A program made the position numbers and the translations under genes. The notes beneath the pieces were generated by a model that was not told the origin of the DNA, made no database searches, and saw nothing but the letters and a program-made list of their open reading frames with translations. Of a stretch of 64,000 nt of DNA, positions 34,072 through 44,270 are shown piece by piece. Positions within the stretch are counted from its first letter, which is position 1. The number at the start of each line of letters is the position of its first letter. Source of the stretch: Foliamicus sp965115835. Its GTDB lineage: Bacteria > Pseudomonadota > Gammaproteobacteria > Steroidobacterales > Foliamicaceae. Where the stretch lies: positions 2,232,001 through 2,296,000 of the forward strand of contig OZ220471.1 of NCBI GenBank assembly GCA_965115835.1, read 5' to 3'.

Positions 34072-36615
34072 ATGGGCGGAGTTGTGCTCTACCGGATTGC
34101 TCTCGGCCAGAACATCCAGCCAGACTTGTGGCAGCAAGCCCTGATGGATGAGGAGTGGCCGCAGGTTCTGATTGCGCCTACAGGTTCGGGGAAGACCGCG
34201 GCTGTCACGCTTGGGTGGGCAGCGCACCGGCAGCGATCGCCTGACACGACTCCGCGCCGTCTGGTGTGGTGTCTTCCGATGCGAACACTGGTCGAGCAGA
34301 CCGCAAACGCCGTCAGAGGCTGGTTCACAAGGCTGGCGGAGAAGGCGCCAATGAGCGCGTCCAAGCTACCGGGTCCAGAGGATGTTCATGTCCTTATGGG
34401 CGGCGTCGAGGCGGGCGACTGGGTTGCGAAACCCGAGCGGCCAGCGGTGCTCATCGGCACCCAGGACATGCTCCTCAGCCGTGCGCTCATGCGCGGCTAC
34501 GCTGCCTCTCGGGCCAACTGGCCGATGGAGTTTGCGCTGCTTCACGACGACATCCAGTGGGTCTTCGACGAAGTCCAGCTCATGGGGGCGGGCCGCGCCA
34601 CTTCGGCACAACTCGAAGCCTTTCGCCGGCGCGAGGCCGGGTGTGCAGATCGCCCGAACGGTCGTCCCGCCCGCAGCCTCTGGATTTCCGCCACCCTTGA
34701 TCCGGTCTGGCTCAAGACTGTGGACCATGCCGAACCGCCGCAACGATCCGTGATGCGAGTCGATCCGAAAGCAGTGGCAGACGGCCGGCTCGCACATCTC
34801 GCGAAGGCAAGGAAGATGCTGTGTCGTTCCAACATTGCGCCGATGTCTGCGAAGTCCGATGACTTCAAGGGCTATATCGCGGAGCTCGCGGAATCGATCC
34901 TGGCCGCGCACCGCGCCGGACACATGACCCTCGCGATCGTCAACCAGGTGGCGCGGGCACAGGCCCTCCATGCGGCGGTTGAGCGATTGCTGCGAAATCG
35001 ACAATCTCCGCCGCCAGCGCTCGCTCTCGTTCACTCGCGCTTTCGCCCGGCCGAGCGGGAGCGCGAGATGAACAAGGTGTTCGGCGGCGAGTCGAAGAAC
35101 ATCATCGTGGTTGCCACGCAGGCTATCGAAGCCGGTATCGACATTTCCGCCGCCGTCCTGTTCACCGAACTGGCGCCCTGGCCATCTCTGGTTCAGCGCT
35201 TCGGTCGGGCGAATCGGTACGCGGAGCTTGATGGCGGCGCCGAGATTCACTGGATCGACCTGCTCGGCGAAGTAAACGAAGAGAGGGTTGAAAACGAATT
35301 GGCGCTGCCCTACAAAGCCGAGGAGCTGCGAGCGGCGCGAGAAAAACTCGCGAAACTGAACGATGCGGCCCCCGCGAATCTCCCGCCGCCGGGTGATGTA
35401 GACCCGCCATTGCGCGTTATCCGCAGGAAAGATATGGACGATCTCTTCGATACAGACCCGGATATGACCGGCTTCGATGTCGATGTCTCTCCCTATATCC
35501 GCGATGCGGACGATACCGATATCCGCATTTTCTGGCGTACGCTGAACGATGGGTCCGAGGCCATCCAGAAGCCACCCCGGCCCCATGCGGGCGAACTGTG
35601 CGCTGCTCCCATCGGCCAGGCCAGAGACTGGCTGAAGAAGGTGCGTAGATCACGCGGTAACAATCTCGTCTTCGTGCGCGATCCGCAGTGGCGTAGGCAG
35701 ATGGCGGAGGGACCGGCCGGCAAGGCGCCGCACGGATGGAAGCTCTTTCGGGATGACCCGTGGCCGGGAATGACCCTGCTCGTCGACACGGAGGCCGGTG
35801 GGTACGATCAGTCCATCGGGTTCACGGGTAACCCCAAGCATGTTCCGGCGCCGGTCGACGGCTCACCGAATCTTCACTCCGCTTCATCTTCGGACACGGA
35901 TGAGGAGGGGCACGACGAAGATCCGCGAAGCATGATCGGCGCGAAGGTACGGCTCACCGATCATCTCGATCATGTCGCCAAGGAGGCTGCAGCTCTCTGC
36001 TGCACACTTGATGTCGAAGCCGAGACCCGTGAGTCCATCATTCGGGCGGCGCGCTGGCACGATCTGGGCAAGGCGCACGATGTCTTCCAGGACACCATGC
36101 GTCGAGGGCTTCCCGACTCCGACAACGGCGCGGGCGAGCTTCTCGCAAAGACGGTCGCCCCGAATCTGCGTCATGGCCGCGCCTTCTTCAGGCACGAGCT
36201 TGCGTCCTCGCTCGCGTTTCTCCATCACGAGCGCTGGTCGCGCGATGCCGACCTCGTGGCCTATCTGATCGCCGCCCATCACGGAAAGGTTCGAATGAAT
36301 CTCCGCGCCTTGCCACGCGAACGGGAACCGACAGGCGAACAAGCGGGCGCTCGCTTTGCCCGCGGGGTATGGGAAGGCGACGAGCTTCCGAAGATCGACT
36401 TGGGCGGCGGCGAATGCTGGGACGGCGGCCCTCTCAACCTGTCGATCATGGAGCTTGGCTGGGACGAAACGACGAGAGAGAGCTGGACCGAGCGCACGCG
36501 CGATCTGCTGGAACGGTTCGGCCCCTTCCGGCTCGCCTGGATGGAGACCATTGTCCGAATCGCCGACTGGCGAGCGTCGGCAAAGGAACGGAAGGGCAGT
36601 GATGGCAATGCCTGA
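34072..36615 (+). CDS. cas3: Type I-G Cas3 (helicase first, HD nuclease last)
   Basis: An 847-residue Cas3 with reversed domain order. The SF2 helicase comes first: Walker A PTGSGKT at 36-42 and the DExx box FDEVQ near 166, with motif VI-like LVQRFGRANRY later. A C-terminal HD nuclease follows: ARWHDLGKAHD with HD at 663-664, and YLIAAHHGKVR further on. Helicase-then-HD order is characteristic of type I-U/I-G Cas3. It degrades DNA after Cascade recruitment. The start ATG at 34072 lacks a strong RBS; an internal ATG at 34144 would cut into the helicase. It overlaps csx17 by 14 bp. Confidence 0.92.
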   Translation: MGGVVLYRIALGQNIQPDLWQQALMDEEWPQVLIAPTGSGKTAAVTLGWAAHRQRSPDTTPRRLVWCLPMRTLVEQTANAVRGWFTRLAEKAPMSASKLPGPEDVHVLMGGVEAGDWVAKPERPAVLIGTQDMLLSRALMRGYAASRANWPMEFALLHDDIQWVFDEVQLMGAGRATSAQLEAFRRREAGCADRPNGRPARSLWISATLDPVWLKTVDHAEPPQRSVMRVDPKAVADGRLAHLAKARKMLCRSNIAPMSAKSDDFKGYIAELAESILAAHRAGHMTLAIVNQVARAQALHAAVERLLRNRQSPPPALALVHSRFRPAEREREMNKVFGGESKNIIVVATQAIEAGIDISAAVLFTELAPWPSLVQRFGRANRYAELDGGAEIHWIDLLGEVNEERVENELALPYKAEELRAAREKLAKLNDAAPANLPPPGDVDPPLRVIRRKDMDDLFDTDPDMTGFDVDVSPYIRDADDTDIRIFWRTLNDGSEAIQKPPRPHAGELCAAPIGQARDWLKKVRRSRGNNLVFVRDPQWRRQMAEGPAGKAPHGWKLFRDDPWPGMTLLVDTEAGGYDQSIGFTGNPKHVPAPVDGSPNLHSASSSDTDEEGHDEDPRSMIGAKVRLTDHLDHVAKEAAALCCTLDVEAETRESIIRAARWHDLGKAHDVFQDTMRRGLPDSDNGAGELLAKTVAPNLRHGRAFFRHELASSLAFLHHERWSRDADLVAYLIAAHHGKVRMNLRALPREREPTGEQAGARFARGVWEGDELPKIDLGGGECWDGGPLNLSIMELGWDETTRESWTERTRDLLERFGPFRLAWMETIVRIADWRASAKERKGSDGNA

Positions 36616-39016
36616 GCCGATGGCGCTCGACGGATGCGCCCCCAAACCACTGGCTTCCTACCTGAAGGCGCTCGGTGTCCTGCGCCTGCTCTCGTCGCCG
36701 ATCAACAATGTCACCGGCGAGGCCGCCGACCCGCATGTGCGGGGCTGGTGGGAGAACGAGCGCTTTCATTTGAGGACGAGACTCACTCGCGACGATGTGC
36801 TTCGCTTCTTCCTGGAGGACTACGCACCAAGCCCGATCATCGCGCCGTGGAATGGAGGCAGCGGGTTCTACCCGAAGGACAACAAGGACGGCTTCGCACC
36901 TATGGTCGACAGGGCGATTGGACGAAGATTCAACCTTATCTCGTCCTCTATTCGATGCGCCGCCAAGATTGTGGATCGCCTCGGGCTGAAGGAACGCCCG
37001 CAGGGCCAAGCCAAGTTCGAGCTCGTGTCCTCGCTCAGGTCCGAGTTGCCCGATCCCGCCCTTGCCTGGCTGGACGCCGCACTCGCGTTGTCCGGTCAAG
37101 GCCCCACCTACCCTCCGCTGCTCGGCACCGGCGGGAACGACGGCCGACTCGATTTCACGAACAACTTCCTGCGTCGTCTTGTTTCCAAGAACAAGAAAAA
37201 CCCCATCGGTATCTTCGATGCGGCGGACGGGGCGCCGGTCGGAGACGCTCGCCCACTTCTCCTTGGCGCGTTGTTCTCTACGACTCTGTCGGATCTGCAC
37301 TCCGCAAGTATCGGGCAGTTCTCACCTGGAGCTGCCGGCGGGCCAAACGGAACCACTGGGTACGAGGCCGATAGCAAAGTGAACCCTTGGGAGTTTGTCC
37401 TGATGCTTGAGGGGGCGGCGGCATTTGCAGGAACCGCAAGCCGCCGTCACCAATGCATTGCCGGATCGGGAGCGAGCTTTCCGTTTACAGTACGAACGGT
37501 AGGGGCCGGTTGGGGCGGGATCGAAGCTGCTGACGAGAACGATGCTCGCGCAGAATTCTGGGCACCGCTATGGGCGCGACCGTCCCGTTCTTGCGAACTT
37601 GACAGCCTCTTCGGCGAAGGGCGCGCAGTCCTGAACGGACGGACGGCGCGCGACGGTGTCGAGTTCGCCAGGGCCGCCAAGAGCCTTGGCGTCAGCCGAG
37701 GCGTTTCCCATTTCGAGCGCTTCGGTTTCCTCATGCGCTCTGGAAAGGCGTACCTCGCCACACCAATCGGGCGTTGCGCAGCGATTGCGTCTCCAAGCGC
37801 TCGTCTTGTCGCCGATCTGGATACAGGTGGATGGCTTGAACGTGCAAGACGAGCTGGCCGCGAGGATGGGAGGCCAAACGCTGCCAGACAGGTCATCAAG
37901 CAGTTTGAAGATGCGATCTTCGGTCTGCTACAGCCCGCGCTGACCTCGAACTGTGTACGAACTGCGATTGTCGCGCTTGGGAAGTGTGTCGAGTGGCTTG
38001 CGATAAGTGCGGATGGTCGCCAATCCATGGGTTCACCACCGCCGCTGCTGTCTTCAATCTGGATTCGGCAGGCGGATGATGGTACGCCTGAATTTCGGGT
38101 CGCAGTCGCTCTCGCCAGCCTCGGACTCTCGCCAATGGGGCCTTCCGGAAGGTCCGCATCTGTGCCGGCGAATGGCGCCTCGGCAGTGGATCCAGCGCCC
38201 ACATCGCATGATGAGACGCAGGCAGAGACCCCCCGATCGCTTGTTGTGCCCGCGCTGCCGATGGCGGCTCACTTTGCCCCAATCGACGAGAAACGCTTTT
38301 TCAATGGAACGTACCTCAGCAAACGCAGGGGATGGCACCCTATCGATTCCCCACCCACTGTTGTCTGGGGGTCCGGAAGCCTCGTCTCGAACATGATCGC
38401 GATCCTGGAGCGGCGGATGGTCGAAGCGACGATGCGCGGGTTGCCCGACAAACCGCTCGCGGGCGCTGCCTTCGCAAGGGCCGCGGATGTGGCTGCGTTC
38501 ATTGAAGGCGACTTCGACGACGCAAGATGCGCGGCGCTTCTTGCCGGCTTGGTATGGGCGGCGCCGGCGCGGTTGAGTCGCCCAAAATCACCTGATGGCG
38601 CACCTGCCATGAGACCGCCCTTCGCCTATGCTGCTTTGAAGCCGCTCTTCTCCCCGGATGCAGCCCTCCGGCGCACCGGAGCGCTCGACAGCGAGTCTCG
38701 CCTGCCATTACCGCCCGGGTTGCTGGCTCGCTTGCGCGCGGGCGGCAGTAGCCGGGACGGACGTACGATTGATGAGGCGATCCGTACTGCACTGGCCCGC
38801 GCTCGCGCGTCGGGCCTCGCCTCCCCTTTCGATCCGGCGGGCTCGTACGGCCACGCCGCCAGTCGGATCGGCGCTGGCATCCGGGCCGACCGGCTGGCCG
38901 CCTCGCTTCTGATCCCTATTGGAGAATACGGCCTGAAGGCGCTGCTCGCTCGCGTCAGTCCCGAGTCGCTACCCCATGACAACTTTCCAACGGAGGAAAC
39001 AACCGATGCCGCTTGA
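36602..39016 (+). CDS. csx17: Type I-G large subunit Csx17 (Cas8)
   Basis: About 804 residues. The N-terminus DGCAPKPLASYLKALGVLRLL is the Csx17 signature, followed by GWWENERFHL and SPIIAPWNGGSGFYPKD. This subunit serves as Cas8 in I-G complexes and is expected to recognise the PAM. The start at 36602 lies inside the end of cas3 (ATGs at 36608 and 36620 are also possible). Its stop overlaps csb1 by 11 bp. Confidence 0.9.
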   Translation: MAMPEPMALDGCAPKPLASYLKALGVLRLLSSPINNVTGEAADPHVRGWWENERFHLRTRLTRDDVLRFFLEDYAPSPIIAPWNGGSGFYPKDNKDGFAPMVDRAIGRRFNLISSSIRCAAKIVDRLGLKERPQGQAKFELVSSLRSELPDPALAWLDAALALSGQGPTYPPLLGTGGNDGRLDFTNNFLRRLVSKNKKNPIGIFDAADGAPVGDARPLLLGALFSTTLSDLHSASIGQFSPGAAGGPNGTTGYEADSKVNPWEFVLMLEGAAAFAGTASRRHQCIAGSGASFPFTVRTVGAGWGGIEAADENDARAEFWAPLWARPSRSCELDSLFGEGRAVLNGRTARDGVEFARAAKSLGVSRGVSHFERFGFLMRSGKAYLATPIGRCAAIASPSARLVADLDTGGWLERARRAGREDGRPNAARQVIKQFEDAIFGLLQPALTSNCVRTAIVALGKCVEWLAISADGRQSMGSPPPLLSSIWIRQADDGTPEFRVAVALASLGLSPMGPSGRSASVPANGASAVDPAPTSHDETQAETPRSLVVPALPMAAHFAPIDEKRFFNGTYLSKRRGWHPIDSPPTVVWGSGSLVSNMIAILERRMVEATMRGLPDKPLAGAAFARAADVAAFIEGDFDDARCAALLAGLVWAAPARLSRPKSPDGAPAMRPPFAYAALKPLFSPDAALRRTGALDSESRLPLPPGLLARLRAGGSSRDGRTIDEAIRTALARARASGLASPFDPAGSYGHAASRIGAGIRADRLAASLLIPIGEYGLKALLARVSPESLPHDNFPTEETTDAA

Positions 39017-39962
39017 CCTGACCCTACTTGATGACGCGCCGCGCCTTCTCATAGAAGCAACACTGAAGCCTGTCCAAGGCAGTCGATTCCAGCCCACGGG
39101 GTTCCCCAATCTCGGCCACGCCGTCTATGAGTCGCCGGATGGGCAGGGGCGGATCGTGCTGGTCGAGAGTGCGCAGTCCATGGCGAACCGCCTGGAAGCG
39201 GTGTGCTGGGACGAGAATGCCGACGACTGGGTCGCGCCACTCAAGGGGCTTCCAGTCGTGAAAGTGGTGGATGAGAAGGGCAAACCGCTCACCAATTCAC
39301 TGCTTGAAGCGCATCGGATCAATTCGCCGTACATCTTGGAAGGCAAGGACAAATCGGTCGTGGAAGTGCTGAAGCAACGCCTCGCTTCGATGGAGGTCGG
39401 GCGCGTCGATCTGCGAGAGCTTGCGCGGGTGCTGCTGGAACTCGACACCAACGCCTTGCTTCACGGCGTTTTCCTTGCCAAGAAGGAGCTCGCCGGAGGC
39501 CGGTTGCGTCTTCCGAGGTCTCTCTCCGCCTTCATCGAAGCCACAAATGCGAATGTGGCGGCAAGTGGTGGCGTCAAGAACGATAGCGTCAACCCGAGTG
39601 GAGACACAGCCAAGGGCTTCGGCAATGTCCCCTTCGCACGGGACGAGTGGGTCGCGGAGCGAATCACGGCCTTCTTCAACCTCGATCTGCGTCAGATTCG
39701 AGCGTTCGGCTTGTGCGATTCGGTCGAACGGTTGCTCATTGCGATAGCTCTTTTCAAAATTCGGCGCTTCTTCGTCGAGGGTCTACGGTTGCGCACTGCC
39801 TGCGACCTTGATGTTCACGAAATCGTGGTTACGCGCCCTGATCGCTTCAACCTTCCGGAACTTGCCGACCTGGAAGCCGAGCTTCCCGCCCTGATCGAAA
39901 AAGTCGGGGGAAAAGGACTCTTCGGAGAACCCCGCGAGCTGACCGTCACTTATCGGAAGTAG
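39006..39962 (+). CDS. csb1: Type I-G Csb1 (Cas7 backbone, GSU0053 family)
   Basis: A 318-residue Cas7-type subunit. The signature N-terminal stretch ATLKPVQGSRFQPTGFPNLGHA with VESAQSMANRLE identifies the Csb1/GSU0053 family. Several copies would coat the crRNA spacer. The ATG at 39006 has GGAGGA at 38993-38998 and is nested in the end of csx17. Confidence 0.92.
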   Translation: MPLDLTLLDDAPRLLIEATLKPVQGSRFQPTGFPNLGHAVYESPDGQGRIVLVESAQSMANRLEAVCWDENADDWVAPLKGLPVVKVVDEKGKPLTNSLLEAHRINSPYILEGKDKSVVEVLKQRLASMEVGRVDLRELARVLLELDTNALLHGVFLAKKELAGGRLRLPRSLSAFIEATNANVAASGGVKNDSVNPSGDTAKGFGNVPFARDEWVAERITAFFNLDLRQIRAFGLCDSVERLLIAIALFKIRRFFVEGLRLRTACDLDVHEIVVTRPDRFNLPELADLEAELPALIEKVGGKGLFGEPRELTVTYRK

Positions 39963-39965
39963 GGG

Positions 39966-41591
39966 ATGTTCGCTCTGACCTTCCGCTTTCCCGCCGGTCG
40001 CTATCACGCGACGCCGTGGGGCCGCAACGTCAACGAGGGGGATGTCGCATGGCCACCTGAACCTTGGCGGCTGTTGCGCGCGATTATCGCCGCTTGGTGG
40101 CGCAAGGGCAACCACAAATGCTGGTCGCAGGACGATCTCGCCGCCCTCATCGACGCGCTGGCCGAGGCGCCGCCCGTCTACCATCTGCCCGAAGGTGCGA
40201 TCCACGCCCACACCCGCCACTACATGCCGCAGGGGAAGTTGAACAAGGAGAGAGAGAGGACGGCGCTCGTCTTCGACGGGTTTATCCACCTGCCAAAAGG
40301 AACGGAAATCGTCGCTGTTTGGCCCGAACTGACCTTGGACGGGGAACTGTTCAAGCTGGTGGCCGACCTTGCCGAATCAATCGGCTATCTCGGCCGCGCG
40401 GAGAGTTGGACGGAATGCCAGGCTGCGGATGACTGGAACGGCAAAGTGAACTGCCAACTCTCGGGAGCCGAGGGTACCGGAACTCCGGTGCGAGTACTTG
40501 CGCCTCGTTCTCCCGCAGCATACGCGGACGAACGAAAGCGCCTGATTGAGGACGCCGGGCGGGAAGCGAACGGCACGGCGCCCCAACCAAAGCGTCGGTC
40601 AAAGGCCCGTAGCAAGGTGACCATTGCGGACACACTGCCGGAACGACTCGTCGATGCGCTAACCCTCGACACCGCCGATTATCAGAATCACGGGTGGAGC
40701 CGTCCGCCAGCAGCACACGAAGTCGTCTACATGTGTGCTGCGGATGCGAGCCCTGGCGTCATCCCTCGCAGCTTCGCCGGGCGTCGTCGCGCCTTTCAGG
40801 GTGAAGAAAAACCTACAATCGCCCGCTTTCTGGTAGCCGGACGGCCTCTTCCACGCATTGAAGATGCCGTCAAAATTGGCGAACTCATGCGCCGCGCCGC
40901 ACTCGCACGATTCGGCTGGAGCAAGGACGAGGCAACAGGGCGCTCGATTCCACGCGCACCGTGGCAAATCTCGGGACGAGGCCCCGATGGCCGACCCTTG
41001 GCGGATACAACACACCCCCACGCTTTTTGGCTACCGGAGGATGCGGATTCGGACGGCTGGATTGACCATATCTCGGTTTACATCGAGAGTGGCATCGACA
41101 ACGATGTTCGTGTGCGGCTCGACCGGATTACCCGTCTCTGGCTCGCGGCGAGACACCAATCAAGCGCCGACAAATCTGAGTCCGAACCACTGAAAGAATG
41201 GCGGCTCGCGCTGGAGGGCTTCGGCCGCCCGGCCGACTTTGCCGGAAGCGCACGGATCTTTGGCGTAGCGACCCGGTGGCGAAGCGTGACGCCGTTTCTG
41301 GCCTCCGGTCACCTCAAGACATCCCGCTATCTGGGCGAGATTCGCCGCCTGCTCAAACGCCGCGACCTGGATGCAGACGGAGTGGAGGTCGATGAATTAG
41401 AAAGCATCGCCGTAGGCGGAACCGAGCGCCGCTCTCTCCATTTTCACCGATTCCGTTCCCGAGGCGGCGAGAAGCAACCCGACACTGCTGGCGCCTTCTT
41501 GCGAATCACCTTTCCGAAACCATTCACCGGGCCGCTCGCGATTGGATTCGGAAGTCACTTCGGCCTTGGGCTTTTCGTGCCGGACGAATGA
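39966..41591 (+). CDS. csb2: Type I-G Csb2 (Cas5-Cas6 fusion, GSU0054 family)
   Basis: A 541-residue subunit. The N-terminal half (FALTFRFPAGRYHATPWGRNVNEGDVAWPPEPWRLLRAI) is Cas5-like. The C-terminal end carries a RAMP glycine-rich loop (AIGFGSHFGLGLF) of the Cas6 type. It should cut the pre-crRNA and hold the crRNA 5' handle. As the only Cas6-like protein visible, it probably also processes crRNAs for the co-located Cmr complex. It starts 3 bp after the csb1 stop. Confidence 0.9.
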   Translation: MFALTFRFPAGRYHATPWGRNVNEGDVAWPPEPWRLLRAIIAAWWRKGNHKCWSQDDLAALIDALAEAPPVYHLPEGAIHAHTRHYMPQGKLNKERERTALVFDGFIHLPKGTEIVAVWPELTLDGELFKLVADLAESIGYLGRAESWTECQAADDWNGKVNCQLSGAEGTGTPVRVLAPRSPAAYADERKRLIEDAGREANGTAPQPKRRSKARSKVTIADTLPERLVDALTLDTADYQNHGWSRPPAAHEVVYMCAADASPGVIPRSFAGRRRAFQGEEKPTIARFLVAGRPLPRIEDAVKIGELMRRAALARFGWSKDEATGRSIPRAPWQISGRGPDGRPLADTTHPHAFWLPEDADSDGWIDHISVYIESGIDNDVRVRLDRITRLWLAARHQSSADKSESEPLKEWRLALEGFGRPADFAGSARIFGVATRWRSVTPFLASGHLKTSRYLGEIRRLLKRRDLDADGVEVDELESIAVGGTERRSLHFHRFRSRGGEKQPDTAGAFLRITFPKPFTGPLAIGFGSHFGLGLFVPDE

Positions 41592-41958
41592 GAAAGCAGA
41601 TCAGCGCACTCGGAGAAGTGAGAGGAACTTCAAACAAGGTCGAGCATATTCCAATTGGGAGATGAGAGCCTATGCGCAGGCCTCGGGGAGGAATGAGGGA
41701 GGCACAGTGGCGCTTGGCGCCAAGTGGCGTTCTCCACGGTGTGTTCCCGGGCGTGTTTCCTGCGCACGATGGAGTGCCAGTGGACATCCTGCTCTGGCGG
41801 CCGCCAATCAGCCTCGCCGAACATACGGGCGTTGCTGGACGCCCAAGCTTGGGGGGCCGTCACACTCGGGCCGCACGCGGTGTTTTCGAGGTATGGCAGC
41901 GGCGGCGGATCTTTACCGGGATCATGAATTTCAAAGCAGCGAAGCCGGAGTCCGCCCT
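41592..41958 (+). other. Spacer between csb2 and cas4-cas1, with a doubtful 96-codon ORF
   Basis: This 367-bp gap interrupts an otherwise tight operon. A 96-codon frame at 41672-41962 starts ATG and its TGA overlaps the cas4-cas1 GTG (GTGA). Its product is tryptophan- and proline-containing and basic, with no family I recognise. The overlap may be chance. Confidence 0.3.
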
Positions 41959-43695
41959 GTGAGTTTTCAACAACTCGAACTCCATCTTCCCGCGCCGCCG
42001 GCGACTGGCGAGGATCCGCTGGTTCCGGCGCGGATGGTGAACGAGTTCGTCTACTGTCCGCGGCTCGCCTATCTCATGTGGGGGCAGGCCGAGTGGGCGG
42101 AGACCGGCGACACGGTGGATGGGCGGCGCGTACACAAGCGGGTCGATCGCGCCGGCAAGCCGTTGCCCGATCCCGAAGCCCTGGAGGCCGACGATGCCCG
42201 GGTGATCAGCCGATCGCTGACTCTCTCGTCGGAGCGGCTCGGCGTGATCGCGAAGATCGATGTGGCCGAGGCAGAGGACGGCGTGGTCACGCCGGTCGAC
42301 TACAAACGCGGCAAGCGGCCCCATGTGGCCAAGGGCGCCTACGAGCCGGAGCGCATCCAGGTTTGCCTTCAGGCGCTGCTGCTCGAAGAGCATGGCTACC
42401 GGGTCGAGGAAGGCGCCATCTGGTACGCCGAGAGCCGCGAGCGCGTCCGGGTTGTGCTCGACGACGAGTTGCGCCTGGATGCCCGGGAGGCGGTGAGTCG
42501 TCTGCGCCTGACGGTTGCCCATGAGCGAATCCCGCCGCCATTGCGCGACAGCCCGAAATGCCCGCGCTGCGCCCTCGTTTCCATCTGCCTTCCCGACGAG
42601 ATGCGCTCGCTTGGGGGTTCGAATCTGGCGCCCCGTCCAATCGCCGTGGGAACGGACGAAGCCTTGCCGCTGATCGTCCAGTCGCAGCGGGCGCGGATCA
42701 CCAAGGAAGGCGAGACACTCAAGGTTGCCGACGAGAAGCAGGGCGACACCAAGGTGCGGTTGAACGATGTGTCCGATGTGGCGCTGTTCGGGAATGTTTC
42801 GATCACCACGCCCGCAATCAGCACGCTGATGGACCGCGGGATTCCGATTGCCTTCCACAGCCACGGCGGCTGGTTTCGAGGCATTGCCCATGGCCTCGGC
42901 CACCGCAATGTCGAAGTCCGCACGGCGCAGTACCGGCGCAGCTTCGACGCGAGCTATTGCTTGGGCTTTGCCCGCGATCTGGTTGCCGCCAAGATCGTGA
43001 ACCAGAGAACCATTGTGCGCCGCAACTGGCGCGGCGACCGCGACCAGCGCAAGGTAGCGCTGAATCGATTCAACGCTGCCCGAAGGTCGACGAAGACCGC
43101 TTCCTCGAAAAGCGCATTGCTGGGGGTCGAAGGAGACTCGGCAGCAACATATTTCCGGGCGTTCGCCGAACTGCTGGCGCCGCCCGGAAGCAAGGAATCG
43201 ACCGAAGAGACGGAGGGCTTCTCGCCCTTCCGTTTCGACGCACGCAACCGCCGCCCTCCGACCGATCCCGTGAACGCCATGCTGTCACTCGCCTACGCCA
43301 TGCTGACGCGCCACTTGACCGTCGCACTGGCCACTGTGGGGCTTGATCCCTATCGAGGCCTTTTTCATGCCCCCCGTTACGGCAAGCCCGCGCTGGCCCT
43401 CGACATCATGGAGCCGTTTCGTCCGATCATCGCGGACTCGGTGGTCCTGTCGGTGGTCAACACCGGAGAAATTTCGCCAGACGACTTTGTGAGTGCGTCC
43501 ACCGGTACGTCGCTGACCCCTGCCGGACGGCGGCGTTTCGTGGGTGCGTTCGAGCGACGGCTTTCGCAGGAGACCACGCACCCGCTTTTCGGCTACCGGC
43601 TCAGCATGCGCCGTCTCCTGCTGCTCCAGGCGCGTTTGTTGTGCCGCCATCTTCTGGGCGAACTGCCCAGCTACCCGCACTACCTTCCCCGATGA
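41959..43695 (+). CDS. cas4-cas1: Cas4-Cas1 fusion (type I-G adaptation)
   Basis: A 578-residue fusion. Residues ~1-210 are Cas4: NEFVYCPRLAYLMW supplies the first Fe-S cysteine, DYKRGKRP is the RecB-family nuclease region, and CPRCALVSIC supplies the last three cysteines. Residues ~235-578 are Cas1: the catalytic Glu lies in LLGVEGDSAATYF, the His in GLFHAPRYGKPAL and the Asp/Glu in LDIMEPFRP. Together with Cas2 it integrates spacers, with Cas4 selecting PAM-proximal ends. The GTG at 41959 has GGAG 8 bp upstream; an upstream in-frame extension to 41542 is unlike Cas4. Confidence 0.92.
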   Translation: MSFQQLELHLPAPPATGEDPLVPARMVNEFVYCPRLAYLMWGQAEWAETGDTVDGRRVHKRVDRAGKPLPDPEALEADDARVISRSLTLSSERLGVIAKIDVAEAEDGVVTPVDYKRGKRPHVAKGAYEPERIQVCLQALLLEEHGYRVEEGAIWYAESRERVRVVLDDELRLDAREAVSRLRLTVAHERIPPPLRDSPKCPRCALVSICLPDEMRSLGGSNLAPRPIAVGTDEALPLIVQSQRARITKEGETLKVADEKQGDTKVRLNDVSDVALFGNVSITTPAISTLMDRGIPIAFHSHGGWFRGIAHGLGHRNVEVRTAQYRRSFDASYCLGFARDLVAAKIVNQRTIVRRNWRGDRDQRKVALNRFNAARRSTKTASSKSALLGVEGDSAATYFRAFAELLAPPGSKESTEETEGFSPFRFDARNRRPPTDPVNAMLSLAYAMLTRHLTVALATVGLDPYRGLFHAPRYGKPALALDIMEPFRPIIADSVVLSVVNTGEISPDDFVSASTGTSLTPAGRRRFVGAFERRLSQETTHPLFGYRLSMRRLLLLQARLLCRHLLGELPSYPHYLPR

Positions 43696-43708
43696 CGGGC
43701 GGCCTTCC

Positions 43709-44002
43709 ATGAGCGACGAGCGCACCTACATCGTTACCTACGACATCTCCGACACCCGGCGCTGGCGGCGCGTCTTCAAGACCATGCACGGATTCGGGGA
43801 ATGGCTACAGCTATCCGTGTTCCAGTGCCGCCTGTCGCGCCGGCGCCGCGCCGAACTGGAAACCAGGCTGCGGGAACTCATCAAGGCGGGCGATGACCAT
43901 GTCCTGGTGATCGACGTCGGCCCGGCGGACAAGACCGATATCGCCGTCATGAGCATTGGCAAGACCTTTTCGGCAATCGAGCGTCACGCGGTCGTTGTAT
44001 GA
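43709..44002 (+). CDS. cas2: Cas2 (adaptation)
   Basis: A 97-residue Cas2. The first strand YIVTYDISDTRRWRRVFKTMHGFGEWLQLSVFQC contains the conserved aspartate and the phenylalanine/glutamine motif; HVLVIDVGP follows. It dimerises as the scaffold of the Cas1-Cas2 integrase. It begins 13 bp after cas4-cas1 and is the last gene before the array leader. Confidence 0.93.
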   Translation: MSDERTYIVTYDISDTRRWRRVFKTMHGFGEWLQLSVFQCRLSRRRRAELETRLRELIKAGDDHVLVIDVGPADKTDIAVMSIGKTFSAIERHAVVV

Positions 44003-44270
44003 TGCTGGAGTCGAGGCTGGGGGGTTCCCGGATACCAATGCTTGGCTTCGGAAATGATGGGCGACACTCCCGCCGAGGCGGTTCGAGCGGCGAGGGAACG
44101 CAGGACTCCCGAGAACCGCTCGAAGCTTCACAGCATATTGATCTTTCAGAATTTTATTTCCATACCCGCGCCATGCCGGGCGCCAGTTGGGCGCTTGGGG
44201 CAAGGATTTTTGCCGACTGCTCGCAATCGCCTGGAATTTGTCTTGCCCCGCAAGGAGTTGTATAGTGACT
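44003..44270 (+). promoter_or_regulatory. CRISPR leader of the I-G array
   Basis: A 268-bp non-coding stretch between cas2 and the first repeat, with AT-rich segments (around 44135-44165) unlike the GC-rich genes. Its position next to the perfect end of the array, opposite the decayed terminal repeat, marks it as the leader with the array promoter and integration site. Confidence 0.7.
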
